The notes under the pieces are model-generated. The model saw only the letters and a list, made by a program, of their open reading frames with translations. It was not told the origin of the DNA and ran no database searches. Shown one piece after another: positions 9,901 through 18,281 of a stretch of DNA of 64,000 bases (its first letter is position 1; every line of letters begins with the position of its first letter). This DNA is from Chitinophaga rhizophila (GTDB lineage: Bacteria > Bacteroidota > Bacteroidia > Chitinophagales > Chitinophagaceae): assembly GCF_019492185.1 (NCBI RefSeq), contig NZ_JAICCF010000004.1:186001-250000 (forward strand), read 5' to 3'. A program made the translations under genes and the position numbers.

Positions 9901-10733
9901 AGACTACAGAAGAATACTATGTTCGCGTGAGTGAACGTTTACGGCATAAAAACAGACCATTATACAGCATGGACATCATCCAGCTGATACTGGAAGCATT
10001 TCCCGAAATACTGATTGTTAAATGTGCGACGAACATTGCAGCCTCAGATGTTCAGCTGGTGATCGTACCTAAACCGACCGGTAATGGCAGATATGAAAAT
10101 CCGGAACCACATACCGATATCGCAACCCTGTTCCGGATACATGGATTTATTGCCCGTCTGCTGCCACCTTTCATTAAGGTAACGGTACATCATCCTATAT
10201 ATGAAAAGGTGAAGATTGTATGTGATGTTGGCTTCGTAGAGAAGGAAAATCTTACAGATACCAATTACTACCTGACGCGCCTACAGGAAGACATCAGCCA
10301 GTACCTTACGCCCTGGTTATATGATGCGCAACCGGAAGTAAAGATGGGGGGGGCACTATATACCGCCGATGTGCTCAGTTACATCAAAAAGCTGCCTTAC
10401 ATCGCTTACGTTACCGGCTTCTCTATGGTCCACTTTTTTGAAGAAGAAGATGCAGACGGCAACTTCATTCATTGCATGCTGGATACTGCCGTCAGCAACA
10501 CAGAGTATGTAAGGGCCTCCACGTCTGAAGCGGTACTGATACCTGCGCCACACCATTCCATCCGTGTCATTAATGACAGGGACTATCGTGAACCGGAAGC
10601 GATAGGCATCAGCGGTGTTATTACCGGCGAAGAAATGATCATCGGTCAGCACGAAAGAAGCAGCTACAACGACGATACCGACTCATATTATACTGAAGGA
10701 GAAATTATTTCACTCACCATACAACCCAGATAA
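6969..10733 (+). CDS. Large baseplate J-like wedge protein (Pvc11-like)
   Basis: At 1254 residues this is one of the large baseplate wedge proteins of Bacteroidota eCIS. The N-terminus has an RSREDLLIFLSELATQFNYYNF helix that recalls the Pvc11 family opening. The C-terminal fifth carries the typical pattern PAETTEEYYVRVSERLRHK, followed by a FPEI segment and a KCATN segment, then a gp6/baseplate-J-like end with ADVLSYIKKLPYIAYVTGF. It presumably forms the wedge that surrounds the spike. The stop is 6 bp before the next ATG. Confidence 0.85.
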   Translation: MNKLFDYMRDGISQSERKLEALMPSYVKIDERSREDLLIFLSELATQFNYYNFDHNIDGDWKPFLQSDMLVMITTISRLDFTHWQEQHTRIQSALASVGGDAKLYSLLSELFNLIFTIANQLAGHLRLLKKADVQALTWIYTDQLMESVAEDVLLLLQFEDQAIQLFTPVTHFRTIAVTDELAANFPSLAKKTNRTPPAFLGFQSLNDVYNNLRTKFYQVTSAAQFYLRRRPDTLQHQPHIGMLMAFTQLYTRLQDKLNKLTGQHLDYYYRKMLGLQQKPAIPDQVHVFMDAQPQSMPVTVPRGTAMSVETGNGAPPVTYRTAHDMRVSHTTIKALKSVYVNSYRQIASESPLFSDIVESQVYAATHLVPPPASYMPGAIAVPSWPMLGEPQQDLPQDKRTMQETEMGVILGSPLLYLTEGQRTLELSLHFEATSFEKLLAYVMNFAGVTGKPEAMVMNELLSAAFVISYTTVEGWQTFTRHSIRSSAAGSEDNAFLITIAYDTNAPAAAIYNPLVHGGAYQSGYPLLRLLLNNNSFHHPYSFLPLLWLERISIRANVKGYRSVKLYNNTGPLSPANPFQLFGAQPTVGSFLDIRDSNVFNVYTKTFRIQLEWLELPHAEGGFNDYYAAYEADMTNESFVAGISAFENGAVQPERAQQQQLQLFNTYTDELGRTRLSDKSTLSKIDLKRIHFHNRPLLDKEPFVLDGFYNDAAIRLELAGPQEAFGHKRYIRLFPEVIAHNAGRWVKKKSIPNMPYTPLVKSIAIDYVLEQAEILKPDKSDDPSQPLQIFHLYPFGHRQVYPSSFQGDFTLLPTFEDKASLYIGLDGMQPQEEISLLFQLEERHRNHTRINKAPQLHWSYLYNDRWVPFNNAQIVTDTTRLFINSGIISLKTPPFNCAGNTRLDRQLQWLRLSSPEEMQIRPMLKGLFVNAAIACREQSDTHVSTSLPAMSIKALQQEIRGVQRVWQLFPSFGGRPAETTEEYYVRVSERLRHKNRPLYSMDIIQLILEAFPEILIVKCATNIAASDVQLVIVPKPTGNGRYENPEPHTDIATLFRIHGFIARLLPPFIKVTVHHPIYEKVKIVCDVGFVEKENLTDTNYYLTRLQEDISQYLTPWLYDAQPEVKMGGALYTADVLSYIKKLPYIAYVTGFSMVHFFEEEDADGNFIHCMLDTAVSNTEYVRASTSEAVLIPAPHHSIRVINDRDYREPEAIGISGVITGEEMIIGQHERSSYNDDTDSYYTEGEIISLTIQPR

Positions 10734-10739
10734 CCGATT

Positions 10740-11534
10740 ATGGCGACGAAGAATAACAACAAGATATTTGGCAGGGAAGAGCTAAAAGAACACTTCCGGA
10801 ACGGTAAACTGCCAACAGAACATCACTTTGCACACCTGATTGACTCTACCATCAACAAACAGGAAGACGGCTTTTCCAAAGATGAAGAAAACGGCATGCT
10901 GGTAGCAGCGCTGGGAGCGTCTAAACGGCTTGTATCTTTCTATCGTACCAATGACGACCTGGAACCGTTTTTTCTGATGGAAAAAGATGAAAGGGAAAAC
11001 CCGGGTTTTCGCATGCGCCCGCATACTAATCGGTCAGAAGGAACATCCGTTGATGCGCAGAGCTTCTTCTTCCACATGAACGGCGACCTGGGTATAGGTA
11101 AAAGATGTAATCCCTGTTATAAAATGGAGGTTACCGGGTTCGTTGCTATGGAAGGCCGGATCGGTACCTACCAGGTAGGGAAGGTTCCGGCTGACGGAAA
11201 GTGGCACCCGGTTATCAGTGGCCTTGATAACTGTCAGGCATTCGAGATCATTGCCCGTACAGGGAAGCGTAACTCAGGCCGATTTGCCATTCTGCATGCC
11301 TACGCAGTGAGTGCTTTCGGCAGATCATGGCCCCGGCGGAGTATCAGAAAAACATCTTCGCATTACGGTTTCTTCTGGAATCGGCTGCGGGTACGCTGGA
11401 AAGGAAGTACCCATAACTATGCGCTGCAGATACGCACCAACAGTAACTACGGGCCGGACGTAGACATTTACTACCGCATCACCAGACTGTGGGATGATAC
11501 AGCATTTATGCCTAAAGACTATTACCATCACTAG
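10740..11534 (+). CDS. eCIS fibre/adhesin-like accessory protein
   Basis: A 264-residue protein. The N-terminal ~50 residues contain FGREELKEHFRNGKLPTEHH followed by a LIDSTINK segment, a pattern I associate with proteins attached to Bacteroidota injection systems. The C-terminal ~140 residues form a beta-rich domain with GRIGTYQVG, VPADGKWHPV and NCQAFEIIAR segments, and a final RITRLWDD, resembling proteins annotated as adhesins in such loci. It sits between the two large baseplate genes, so a fibre, plate or receptor-contact role is plausible. Function is inferred from position and resemblance only. Confidence 0.65.
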   Translation: MATKNNNKIFGREELKEHFRNGKLPTEHHFAHLIDSTINKQEDGFSKDEENGMLVAALGASKRLVSFYRTNDDLEPFFLMEKDERENPGFRMRPHTNRSEGTSVDAQSFFFHMNGDLGIGKRCNPCYKMEVTGFVAMEGRIGTYQVGKVPADGKWHPVISGLDNCQAFEIIARTGKRNSGRFAILHAYAVSAFGRSWPRRSIRKTSSHYGFFWNRLRVRWKGSTHNYALQIRTNSNYGPDVDIYYRITRLWDDTAFMPKDYYHH

Positions 11535-11549
11535 CAAGCGGTTGTTGAT

Positions 11550-14312
11550 ATGAATATTCCTTTACAGATCAGCAGAGATAATACCAGAGATAAAACGCTG
11601 GACTTTGCCACATTAAGGGCGGAAGCGCTTGCACTGGTGCAGGAACTGTCGGGTCACGTATGGACGGACTATAACCTGCACGACCCTGGGGTTACCATCT
11701 TAGAGCAGCTTTGTTTTGCCCTGACTGACCTGGCTTACAAAACCGATTTCCCTGTAAATGAGCTGCTGGCAGATGAGCATGGGCGTATCCATGCCAGGCA
11801 CAATGTGTTCTTCAGTAAGTCAGATATACTGAATGCAGGCCCCGTAACTGTAGCAGACTTCCGTAAGCTGCTGCTGGACCAGGTAGAGCGGTTGGAAAAC
11901 GTATGGATAGAACCGGTAATGTCTGACTATTCTCCCGGCGCATCCAAAGGTACATACCGCGTACTGATCCAGCCGGATGACGCTATGACCCGGGAAGTGG
12001 AGGCAGATATGGCTGTGGCAGAAAAGCTGAGGGCAGTGGTGCGTAACTGCCTGATGCGGAACAGAAACCTGGGAGAGAACTTTGAAGAAATCAGTATTCT
12101 GAAAGCACAGCACATAGCCATCAAAGCAACCATTATGGTAGATGCCCACTACCCGGTAAGAGAAACGCTGGCCTACGTATGTAATGCGATCGAAGAAGTC
12201 GTACACCCGCCGGTACGGTTTGTGTCAGAGGCAGAACTGCTGGAGGCGGGGTATAGTATTGAAGAGATCTATCAGGGTCCGGAGCTGAGTCGGGGCTTTG
12301 TGCCTGACGCTGATCTGCGTGAGCGGAAGCAGCAGGTAGATCCTTCAGAAATGGTTAAAGCGATCTCCCAGGTACCCGGCGTTATCCAGGTGAAGTTCCT
12401 GCATATATCTACGGATGGTATCAACTTCAGCAGCCGGCCTATACTGATACAACCCGGGTACTATCCCTATGTGGATATCACAGATGGTCGTAACGATATA
12501 GGGATCTACAGTGATCAGTTTGAACAGCACTCCCGCGATGCTGTCTTCTGGAACGTTTTCCGGAAGATCCGGGAGATGAGAAAACGGCACTATACAGCGC
12601 AGGAAAAAGCAAAGGCGGATAATTCCCTGCAGGCTACCTACCGTAATTCCACGCAATACTATTCGCTGCAGCACTATCTACCTGCTATCTATGGCACAGG
12701 AGAAGAAGAGGTGTCTATGCAGGAACCTGCACCCAGACGAGCGCAGGCAAAGCAACTGAAAGCCTATCTGTTGCTGTTTGAACAGCTGCTGGCGGATTAT
12801 CTGGCACAACTCGGGAATCTCTCCGCAGTATTCTCGCCCGATATCGATAACATACCGGCAAGTACCTACTTCTCCCAACCGCTGTACGATGTGCCGCATG
12901 TACAGCATCTGCTGAAGGCATTTACTACCAGCAAGCAGCTATGGGAGGACTTCAAAAATGATCGCAATAACGCCTACGTGAAGTCACTGGAGGGCATGTC
13001 AGAAAGTGACACTGTCTACCAGCAGCGCAAGATCCGCATCTTCGATCACCTGTTGGCACGTTTTAATATGGTAGTGCCCAGATACCCTGTGAACCTGTAT
13101 AATGTACTGTATCATCCACCGGATGAGAAAAGCCGTATCAACTGTGAGCTTCGCTGGAAGGCCAGCTTATTGCAACAGCTGCCGGTATTACTCAAAGGCA
13201 GGATGCAGGGATTCAATTACCTGATGGATCCCGATGCCATGGGTGTATTCTCCGGTTACCAGCAATGGATCTATAAGCTGCTGCATATTGAACGCGATGT
13301 ACACCAGCCTCTGACTGCAGTGTTTGACAAGCCCCACCTGGATATGCAGGTAGCCGGTGCCTGGCACCCTGTTCCTATTGCTACGCAGATACATGTAAAC
13401 GGGGAGAATATCTGGTATAACGACGATATACCAGACAACGCTATCGGCACACAACAGTATCATTTCGGTCATCAGCCTGTTTCCTTACTGAAATATGGAA
13501 CGGACCCGTCCAACTACAGGATTGTGGAGAATGAGGCAGCTAACCTGTTTGTCATACTCTATAAGGCCCCGGGGCAGAACACCTGGCACGCCACGGCTAA
13601 ACACAGGAACAGGGAGGCAGCCATTAGTGCACAGCAGCAGATGATCAAACATTTGCAGGAGATCAGCAGTGCTTCCGAAGGCTTTTACACTGTAGAGCAC
13701 ACCTTGCTCAGACCAACGCTGCAAATGAAGGCTTACGGCTTTCGCCTGCTATCATATAAAGGTAAAGTGATACTTGAATTACGGGCACTTCGTGGCTTTG
13801 AAGACCGGGAGCAGCTGATCCGACGGTTGATAGCAACACGCTGGGAGGCATTATCTGCCGGAGAGATCTACCAGCAGCTATCTGCGGATTATATTGTCCA
13901 TGCACAGCCACAGACATTGGGAAATGACATGCATGAGCTGGTACATTGCCTCTCCCTGATCCGTGCGGGCCACGATGCGGCATATCCCCGTATGGAATAC
14001 TATATTGATTCCGGTAACGGACAGGCTTTGCCGGATACGTTTTACCGGCCGGCTGTCACTATTGTTTTGCCTTCCTGGCCTGCCAGATTCCAGTACGCAG
14101 AATTTCGCCGGTTCACGGAAGACCTTATCAGGGAACAGACTCCTGTCTATTACCACCTGTCTTTCCGCTGGCTGGGTATTGCCGAAATGAGGCAGTTTGA
14201 AAAGATATACTTTCCCTGGCTGAAAGCTTTGCCGGATCTTTTTCTGAGCGGTACCATTCCCGCGCTGCGAATAAAGATGCTGGAGTTTCTTTCCAAAACC
14301 AGCAAGCCATAG
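11550..14312 (+). CDS. Second large baseplate protein (Pvc12-like)
   Basis: A 920-residue protein with an N-terminal WTDYNLHDPGVTILEQLCFA helix; the HDPGVTILE pattern marks eCIS baseplate J-like/Pvc12 proteins. Middle regions contain an ILIQPGYYPYVD segment and a LLLFEQLLADYLAQLGNLS helix, also typical of the family. A C-terminal region with FYTVEHTLLRP is recognisable in Bacteroidota homologues. It should bridge baseplate wedges and peripheral components. The stop is 1 bp from the tape-measure ATG at 14314, so the two genes are tightly coupled. Confidence 0.82.
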   Translation: MNIPLQISRDNTRDKTLDFATLRAEALALVQELSGHVWTDYNLHDPGVTILEQLCFALTDLAYKTDFPVNELLADEHGRIHARHNVFFSKSDILNAGPVTVADFRKLLLDQVERLENVWIEPVMSDYSPGASKGTYRVLIQPDDAMTREVEADMAVAEKLRAVVRNCLMRNRNLGENFEEISILKAQHIAIKATIMVDAHYPVRETLAYVCNAIEEVVHPPVRFVSEAELLEAGYSIEEIYQGPELSRGFVPDADLRERKQQVDPSEMVKAISQVPGVIQVKFLHISTDGINFSSRPILIQPGYYPYVDITDGRNDIGIYSDQFEQHSRDAVFWNVFRKIREMRKRHYTAQEKAKADNSLQATYRNSTQYYSLQHYLPAIYGTGEEEVSMQEPAPRRAQAKQLKAYLLLFEQLLADYLAQLGNLSAVFSPDIDNIPASTYFSQPLYDVPHVQHLLKAFTTSKQLWEDFKNDRNNAYVKSLEGMSESDTVYQQRKIRIFDHLLARFNMVVPRYPVNLYNVLYHPPDEKSRINCELRWKASLLQQLPVLLKGRMQGFNYLMDPDAMGVFSGYQQWIYKLLHIERDVHQPLTAVFDKPHLDMQVAGAWHPVPIATQIHVNGENIWYNDDIPDNAIGTQQYHFGHQPVSLLKYGTDPSNYRIVENEAANLFVILYKAPGQNTWHATAKHRNREAAISAQQQMIKHLQEISSASEGFYTVEHTLLRPTLQMKAYGFRLLSYKGKVILELRALRGFEDREQLIRRLIATRWEALSAGEIYQQLSADYIVHAQPQTLGNDMHELVHCLSLIRAGHDAAYPRMEYYIDSGNGQALPDTFYRPAVTIVLPSWPARFQYAEFRRFTEDLIREQTPVYYHLSFRWLGIAEMRQFEKIYFPWLKALPDLFLSGTIPALRIKMLEFLSKTSKP

Positions 14313-14313
14313 G

Positions 14314-16842
14314 ATGAACGAATCCGCACATATTATCCGACGATGGACCTTCGATATCCAGTATGCCGACAAGGACGGGGCCAGGGGCTTGCAGGACAAG
14401 TTTAGTACCCTGTTCAATCACCACCTGTCGGCCGCTACCGAAAAGGTAATCAGCAGCGTATTATCACCCGGGGAAAGCGCCTGGATACCTCACCTGGAAC
14501 TGGACCTCGGTACATTACCCTACACGAACTTTGAGCAGGACGTGGTACGCATACTGCCTGAACTGCTGGAAAAGGCGTTAAGAGAACGTATTGCTCAATC
14601 CTGGCAACAAAGTAATACGCCAGGTAAGGTATTACACTTCAGTACCGTACAGGAAAGGCATTATGCTCTGCTGGCTCACTACCTGCTCTCTGGCAGCATG
14701 CCCTGGTGGGCTACACCTGAAGAAAGCAGCAGACTGGAAGACATTGTGCTGGCCCTGATTGCAGCCTCGCCCTCCCAATTCGCACTGTTTATAGTAAAGA
14801 CTGCGCAGCAGGACTATGTACTGAAAAGGATTGCCTGGCATTTTTCCAAAGGTACAGTGCAGCAAATTATTACTTCGCTGGAAGAAGAACAGGCGACTTT
14901 TATCCTTGGATATATTACGGGTGTCATCACCCTGCACAGTAAACAGGCATTGGTCGCCCATGCGCAGAACGAATTTGAACGCGCCGTATGGCTGTTCGTA
15001 CTGACCTACCTGGTGACAGATAACAGTGGACAGTTCAACCGTAAACAGTTCATCCGGCGTCACCTGGAAAGGCTGGCACGACACTTCAATGCGGATTATT
15101 ATCATCTTCTGTATATATTCCGCAAAGCGATAGACCTGTACAGACAATACATTCCGTCAGATTCTTTTGTCACCTTCATACAGGTACTATACGAAGAGAA
15201 TGCCGCTGCCGGCATACATGCAGACAATGCACAGGCTTTTGCAGTTATGCCTTATGACGGACACGATCATGTAAATGTGCCCAGATTATTGCCTTTAGGC
15301 AGCGCGCCACATACAGATATACCATTGCCACTATTGTGGATTAACTACGATACAATAGCAGGAAGGGAGGATAGGGAAGAGGTGTGGCAACAAGCGGTTA
15401 CGCTATTCCGGTCTTTTATCACCGGACAGCCCCTTCCGGCCTGGTTCAGCCGGCTGCAGAAAGGCAGGCAGGATGTGCTCATGAAACAGGCCGTTATCCT
15501 GCTGTTCAGGAAGCGGCCATTGTTACTTGCCAGCCTGTGGGAACAACCAGCACCATTGCTGCAGGCACGGTTACATATTCACCAGCTATTCGATAAAACA
15601 GTCACGCCGTTGGAGGAGAACATTCGCTATCAGCTGCAAAGGTACGCTGAGCAGGACACGATCCAGTTTCTCCAACAGGCATTACCACACACCTTCATCC
15701 AGCATCGTAACAGTTTCCGGGAAATATGGCTGCAATACAAACAACGCACCCATGCCGATCGGCTCCTGTTTTACAGGAATGTATTATCTCCTGTGGCTGT
15801 ATTACAACAGGTAGCGCTGCATACTACGGAGGAAGATTTCTGGACAATGATGGGTGATGCGCTGCCGCTATTATGGGGGAATCATACTATTGCCGCCTTG
15901 CAGCAATGGCAGCAATTGCTGGAAACAATGGTCACTGATAACCTGGAACGCGACAGTGTTAAGCTATTATTCCGCCGGTTCAACCTGTTATGGTTATCCG
16001 GCAGGATACAAATCAACAGCAGCGAGTCATATATCAATCAGCTGGCCCAATTCCTGAGTGGCTACGGAGAAACGACAGTCAGGAAGCTATTATACAACAT
16101 CGTACAACATGATATGTCATCCGTCACTTCCCTGACACAGATCAGAAGTGCTTTACCCGTCCTGCAAAAGGCAACGGCGGCGCTGATCAGGCCTGAAAAG
16201 AGGGTGGCAACTGCATCATCCGACTCGCATTCAAACCCGAGCCTATTACAGCAGGGGCAACCGCTGCCGGCACAGGAGCAAAGACCTTACGAGCGTCTGT
16301 TTGCCAGGCCGGTACAGACACCTGGTTCAGAACAGGAGGCTATAACCATCCGGAATGCCGGCCTGGTACTATTGCATCCTTTCTTCTCTACCTATTTCTC
16401 CAAACTTGATCTGCTCACAAAAGGAAAGTTTAATGACGAGAAAGCGCGTCAGAAGGCAATACGTTTACTACAACTGCTGGTGGATGGGCAGACCGGGCAT
16501 GCAGAGCATGAACTGTTACTGAACCGTGTGATGTGTAATGCACCCTGGGAAGAACCGTTGGATCCTGATGTAGATATCACAGCGGCAGATCGTGAACTAT
16601 CCTCACAACTGATAGGTGTGGCCATCCAGCAATGGCCTAAGATGCGTAACAGTTCACAGGAGAGCTTCCGGGCCTCGTTTCTGCAAAGGGAAGGCTTATT
16701 ATGGCAGACAGAAGAAGCCTGGATTATACGCATTCATCAGCGCAGTTACGACATCATTTTACAAACACTACCCTGGAGCTACGGAATGATGCGTTTCTCC
16801 TGGCTCCCAAAACCGATATATACAGAATGGATAACAACCTGA
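14314..16842 (+). CDS. Contractile injection system tape measure protein (Pvc14-like)
   Basis: An 842-residue, helix-rich protein. The N-terminus (HIIRRWTFDIQY, then WIPHLELDLGTLPY) matches the family opening in which a conserved His-Ile start is followed by an ELDLG segment about 60 residues in. A second conserved block lies near residue 665-690 (IRNAGLVLLHPFF followed by YFSKLDLL), another hallmark of this family in Bacteroidota. The protein sets tube length. Its 3' end overlaps the true start of the ATPase gene by 16 bp. Confidence 0.88.
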   Translation: MNESAHIIRRWTFDIQYADKDGARGLQDKFSTLFNHHLSAATEKVISSVLSPGESAWIPHLELDLGTLPYTNFEQDVVRILPELLEKALRERIAQSWQQSNTPGKVLHFSTVQERHYALLAHYLLSGSMPWWATPEESSRLEDIVLALIAASPSQFALFIVKTAQQDYVLKRIAWHFSKGTVQQIITSLEEEQATFILGYITGVITLHSKQALVAHAQNEFERAVWLFVLTYLVTDNSGQFNRKQFIRRHLERLARHFNADYYHLLYIFRKAIDLYRQYIPSDSFVTFIQVLYEENAAAGIHADNAQAFAVMPYDGHDHVNVPRLLPLGSAPHTDIPLPLLWINYDTIAGREDREEVWQQAVTLFRSFITGQPLPAWFSRLQKGRQDVLMKQAVILLFRKRPLLLASLWEQPAPLLQARLHIHQLFDKTVTPLEENIRYQLQRYAEQDTIQFLQQALPHTFIQHRNSFREIWLQYKQRTHADRLLFYRNVLSPVAVLQQVALHTTEEDFWTMMGDALPLLWGNHTIAALQQWQQLLETMVTDNLERDSVKLLFRRFNLLWLSGRIQINSSESYINQLAQFLSGYGETTVRKLLYNIVQHDMSSVTSLTQIRSALPVLQKATAALIRPEKRVATASSDSHSNPSLLQQGQPLPAQEQRPYERLFARPVQTPGSEQEAITIRNAGLVLLHPFFSTYFSKLDLLTKGKFNDEKARQKAIRLLQLLVDGQTGHAEHELLLNRVMCNAPWEEPLDPDVDITAADRELSSQLIGVAIQQWPKMRNSSQESFRASFLQREGLLWQTEEAWIIRIHQRSYDIILQTLPWSYGMMRFSWLPKPIYTEWITT

Positions 16843-18179
16843 TGGTTGCAAATGCCGCCGTATTACATGAGGAGCTATTATGGTTCAGCAGAATATTGCA
16901 GCTGCGTATGCAACAATACTTCGAGACGGCGCATGTACAGGTGCTCGAAGAACCAGCTCCACCGGTCATGGATGGGAATGCCGTCTACTCACAGATCATA
17001 AGGCACTACAGGATGACCACGTCCGAGCGGTTGGTACTGTTACTCGCATTATGCCCTCATCTGCAACCACAATTGCTGGATATCTTTTTTGTCAAAAACA
17101 GTACGTACGACAGAGGTTTTACTGAGTTTGGCGGGATCAAGGGGAATCAGCATGGAGGTTTTCTGCCCACAGGCGAAACAGCGGCTTTTCTTGTTGCCGC
17201 CAATAACCTGTTACAACGGTTGGAACTGTTACAACTATTCAGCCCGCATCATTTCTTTATCAGGGATAATATCTTAAAACTGGTATCACCTCATACTGAC
17301 GAGCCGATGTTAAGCGGCGCTTTGCAGATCACGCCCGAGTATCTCAGTTACTTCACACAAGGCATCGCGTATCAGCCCCATTACAGCACGCAGTTTCCCG
17401 CAAAGCAGATCCGTACAGGACTGGGCTGGGGTGATCTGGTACTGGATCCGCATACGATGACAGAGGTAGAAGAGATCCGCACCTGGATCGAACATGGAAC
17501 CGCCTTACTGAAGGATTGGAAAATGGAGAACAGGATTAAACCAGGATACAGAGCCCTGTTTTACGGTCCGCCGGGAACTGGTAAGTCCTTCACGGCCTGC
17601 CTGCTGGGAAAGACGTTCCAGATGGATGTATACCGTATTGACCTGTCGATGATCGTATCTAAATATATTGGTGAAACGGAGAAGAACCTGGCAGGTGTAT
17701 TTGACCAGGCGGCCAATAAACATTGGATATTGTTCTTTGACGAAGCCGATGCCTTATTTGGTAAACGCAGTGCAACAAACTCTTCCAATGACCGGTATGC
17801 GAACCAGGAAGTTGCTTATCTGCTGCAAAGGATAGAAGACTTTCCTGGTCTGGTAATACTGGCTACCAATCTGAAGGCAAATATTGATGAAGCTTTCGGC
17901 CGAAGGTTTCAGTCTATGATCTATTTTCCGGTACCAGCACCTGCACAGCGGGAGCGGATATGGCAGCAATCATTTCCGAAGCACGTTGCACTGGACGCAG
18001 ATGTGAATCTCTCCGAGATTGCCAGGAAATATGAACTGGCAGGTGGTGCTATCATTAATGTAGTACAATATAGTTGCCTTTCTGCACTCAAGAGAAACAG
18101 TGAAACCATTCTCCTCAAAGACATCCAAACCGGCATCCGTAAAGAGTTTAATAAAGAAGGTAAGACGCTGAATCTATAA
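16827..18179 (+). CDS. AAA+ ATPase of the injection system (Pvc15-like)
   Basis: I place the start at the ATG at 16827 (MDNNLMVANAAV), giving 450 residues; a longer frame to 16701 would overlap the tape measure gene by 142 bp and adds a non-family N-terminus. The C-terminal AAA+ domain has Walker A GPPGTGKS, Walker B ILFFDEADALFG and an arginine-finger region with RRFQSMIYFP. Pvc15/Afp15-like ATPases are needed for particle assembly or tube release. This is the last recognisable eCIS gene in the window; no cap or toxin gene follows. Confidence 0.93.
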   Translation: MDNNLMVANAAVLHEELLWFSRILQLRMQQYFETAHVQVLEEPAPPVMDGNAVYSQIIRHYRMTTSERLVLLLALCPHLQPQLLDIFFVKNSTYDRGFTEFGGIKGNQHGGFLPTGETAAFLVAANNLLQRLELLQLFSPHHFFIRDNILKLVSPHTDEPMLSGALQITPEYLSYFTQGIAYQPHYSTQFPAKQIRTGLGWGDLVLDPHTMTEVEEIRTWIEHGTALLKDWKMENRIKPGYRALFYGPPGTGKSFTACLLGKTFQMDVYRIDLSMIVSKYIGETEKNLAGVFDQAANKHWILFFDEADALFGKRSATNSSNDRYANQEVAYLLQRIEDFPGLVILATNLKANIDEAFGRRFQSMIYFPVPAPAQRERIWQQSFPKHVALDADVNLSEIARKYELAGGAIINVVQYSCLSALKRNSETILLKDIQTGIRKEFNKEGKTLNL

Positions 18180-18281
18180 TTTGTTGCATTTCCTGTGAAG
18201 TTTTTTCCACAAAAACTACCTATTCCGGCATCATCCGCCTTCGGTAAATGCAGAGGCACGTGTTTTGCATCCGGGATCAGC

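Noticed and set aside
1..18179. Prophage or type VI secretion system
   Set aside because: No capsid, terminase, integrase or lysis genes, and no TssJLM membrane complex; the set with AAA+ ATPase, DUF5908, LysM and eCIS tape measure fits an extracellular system.
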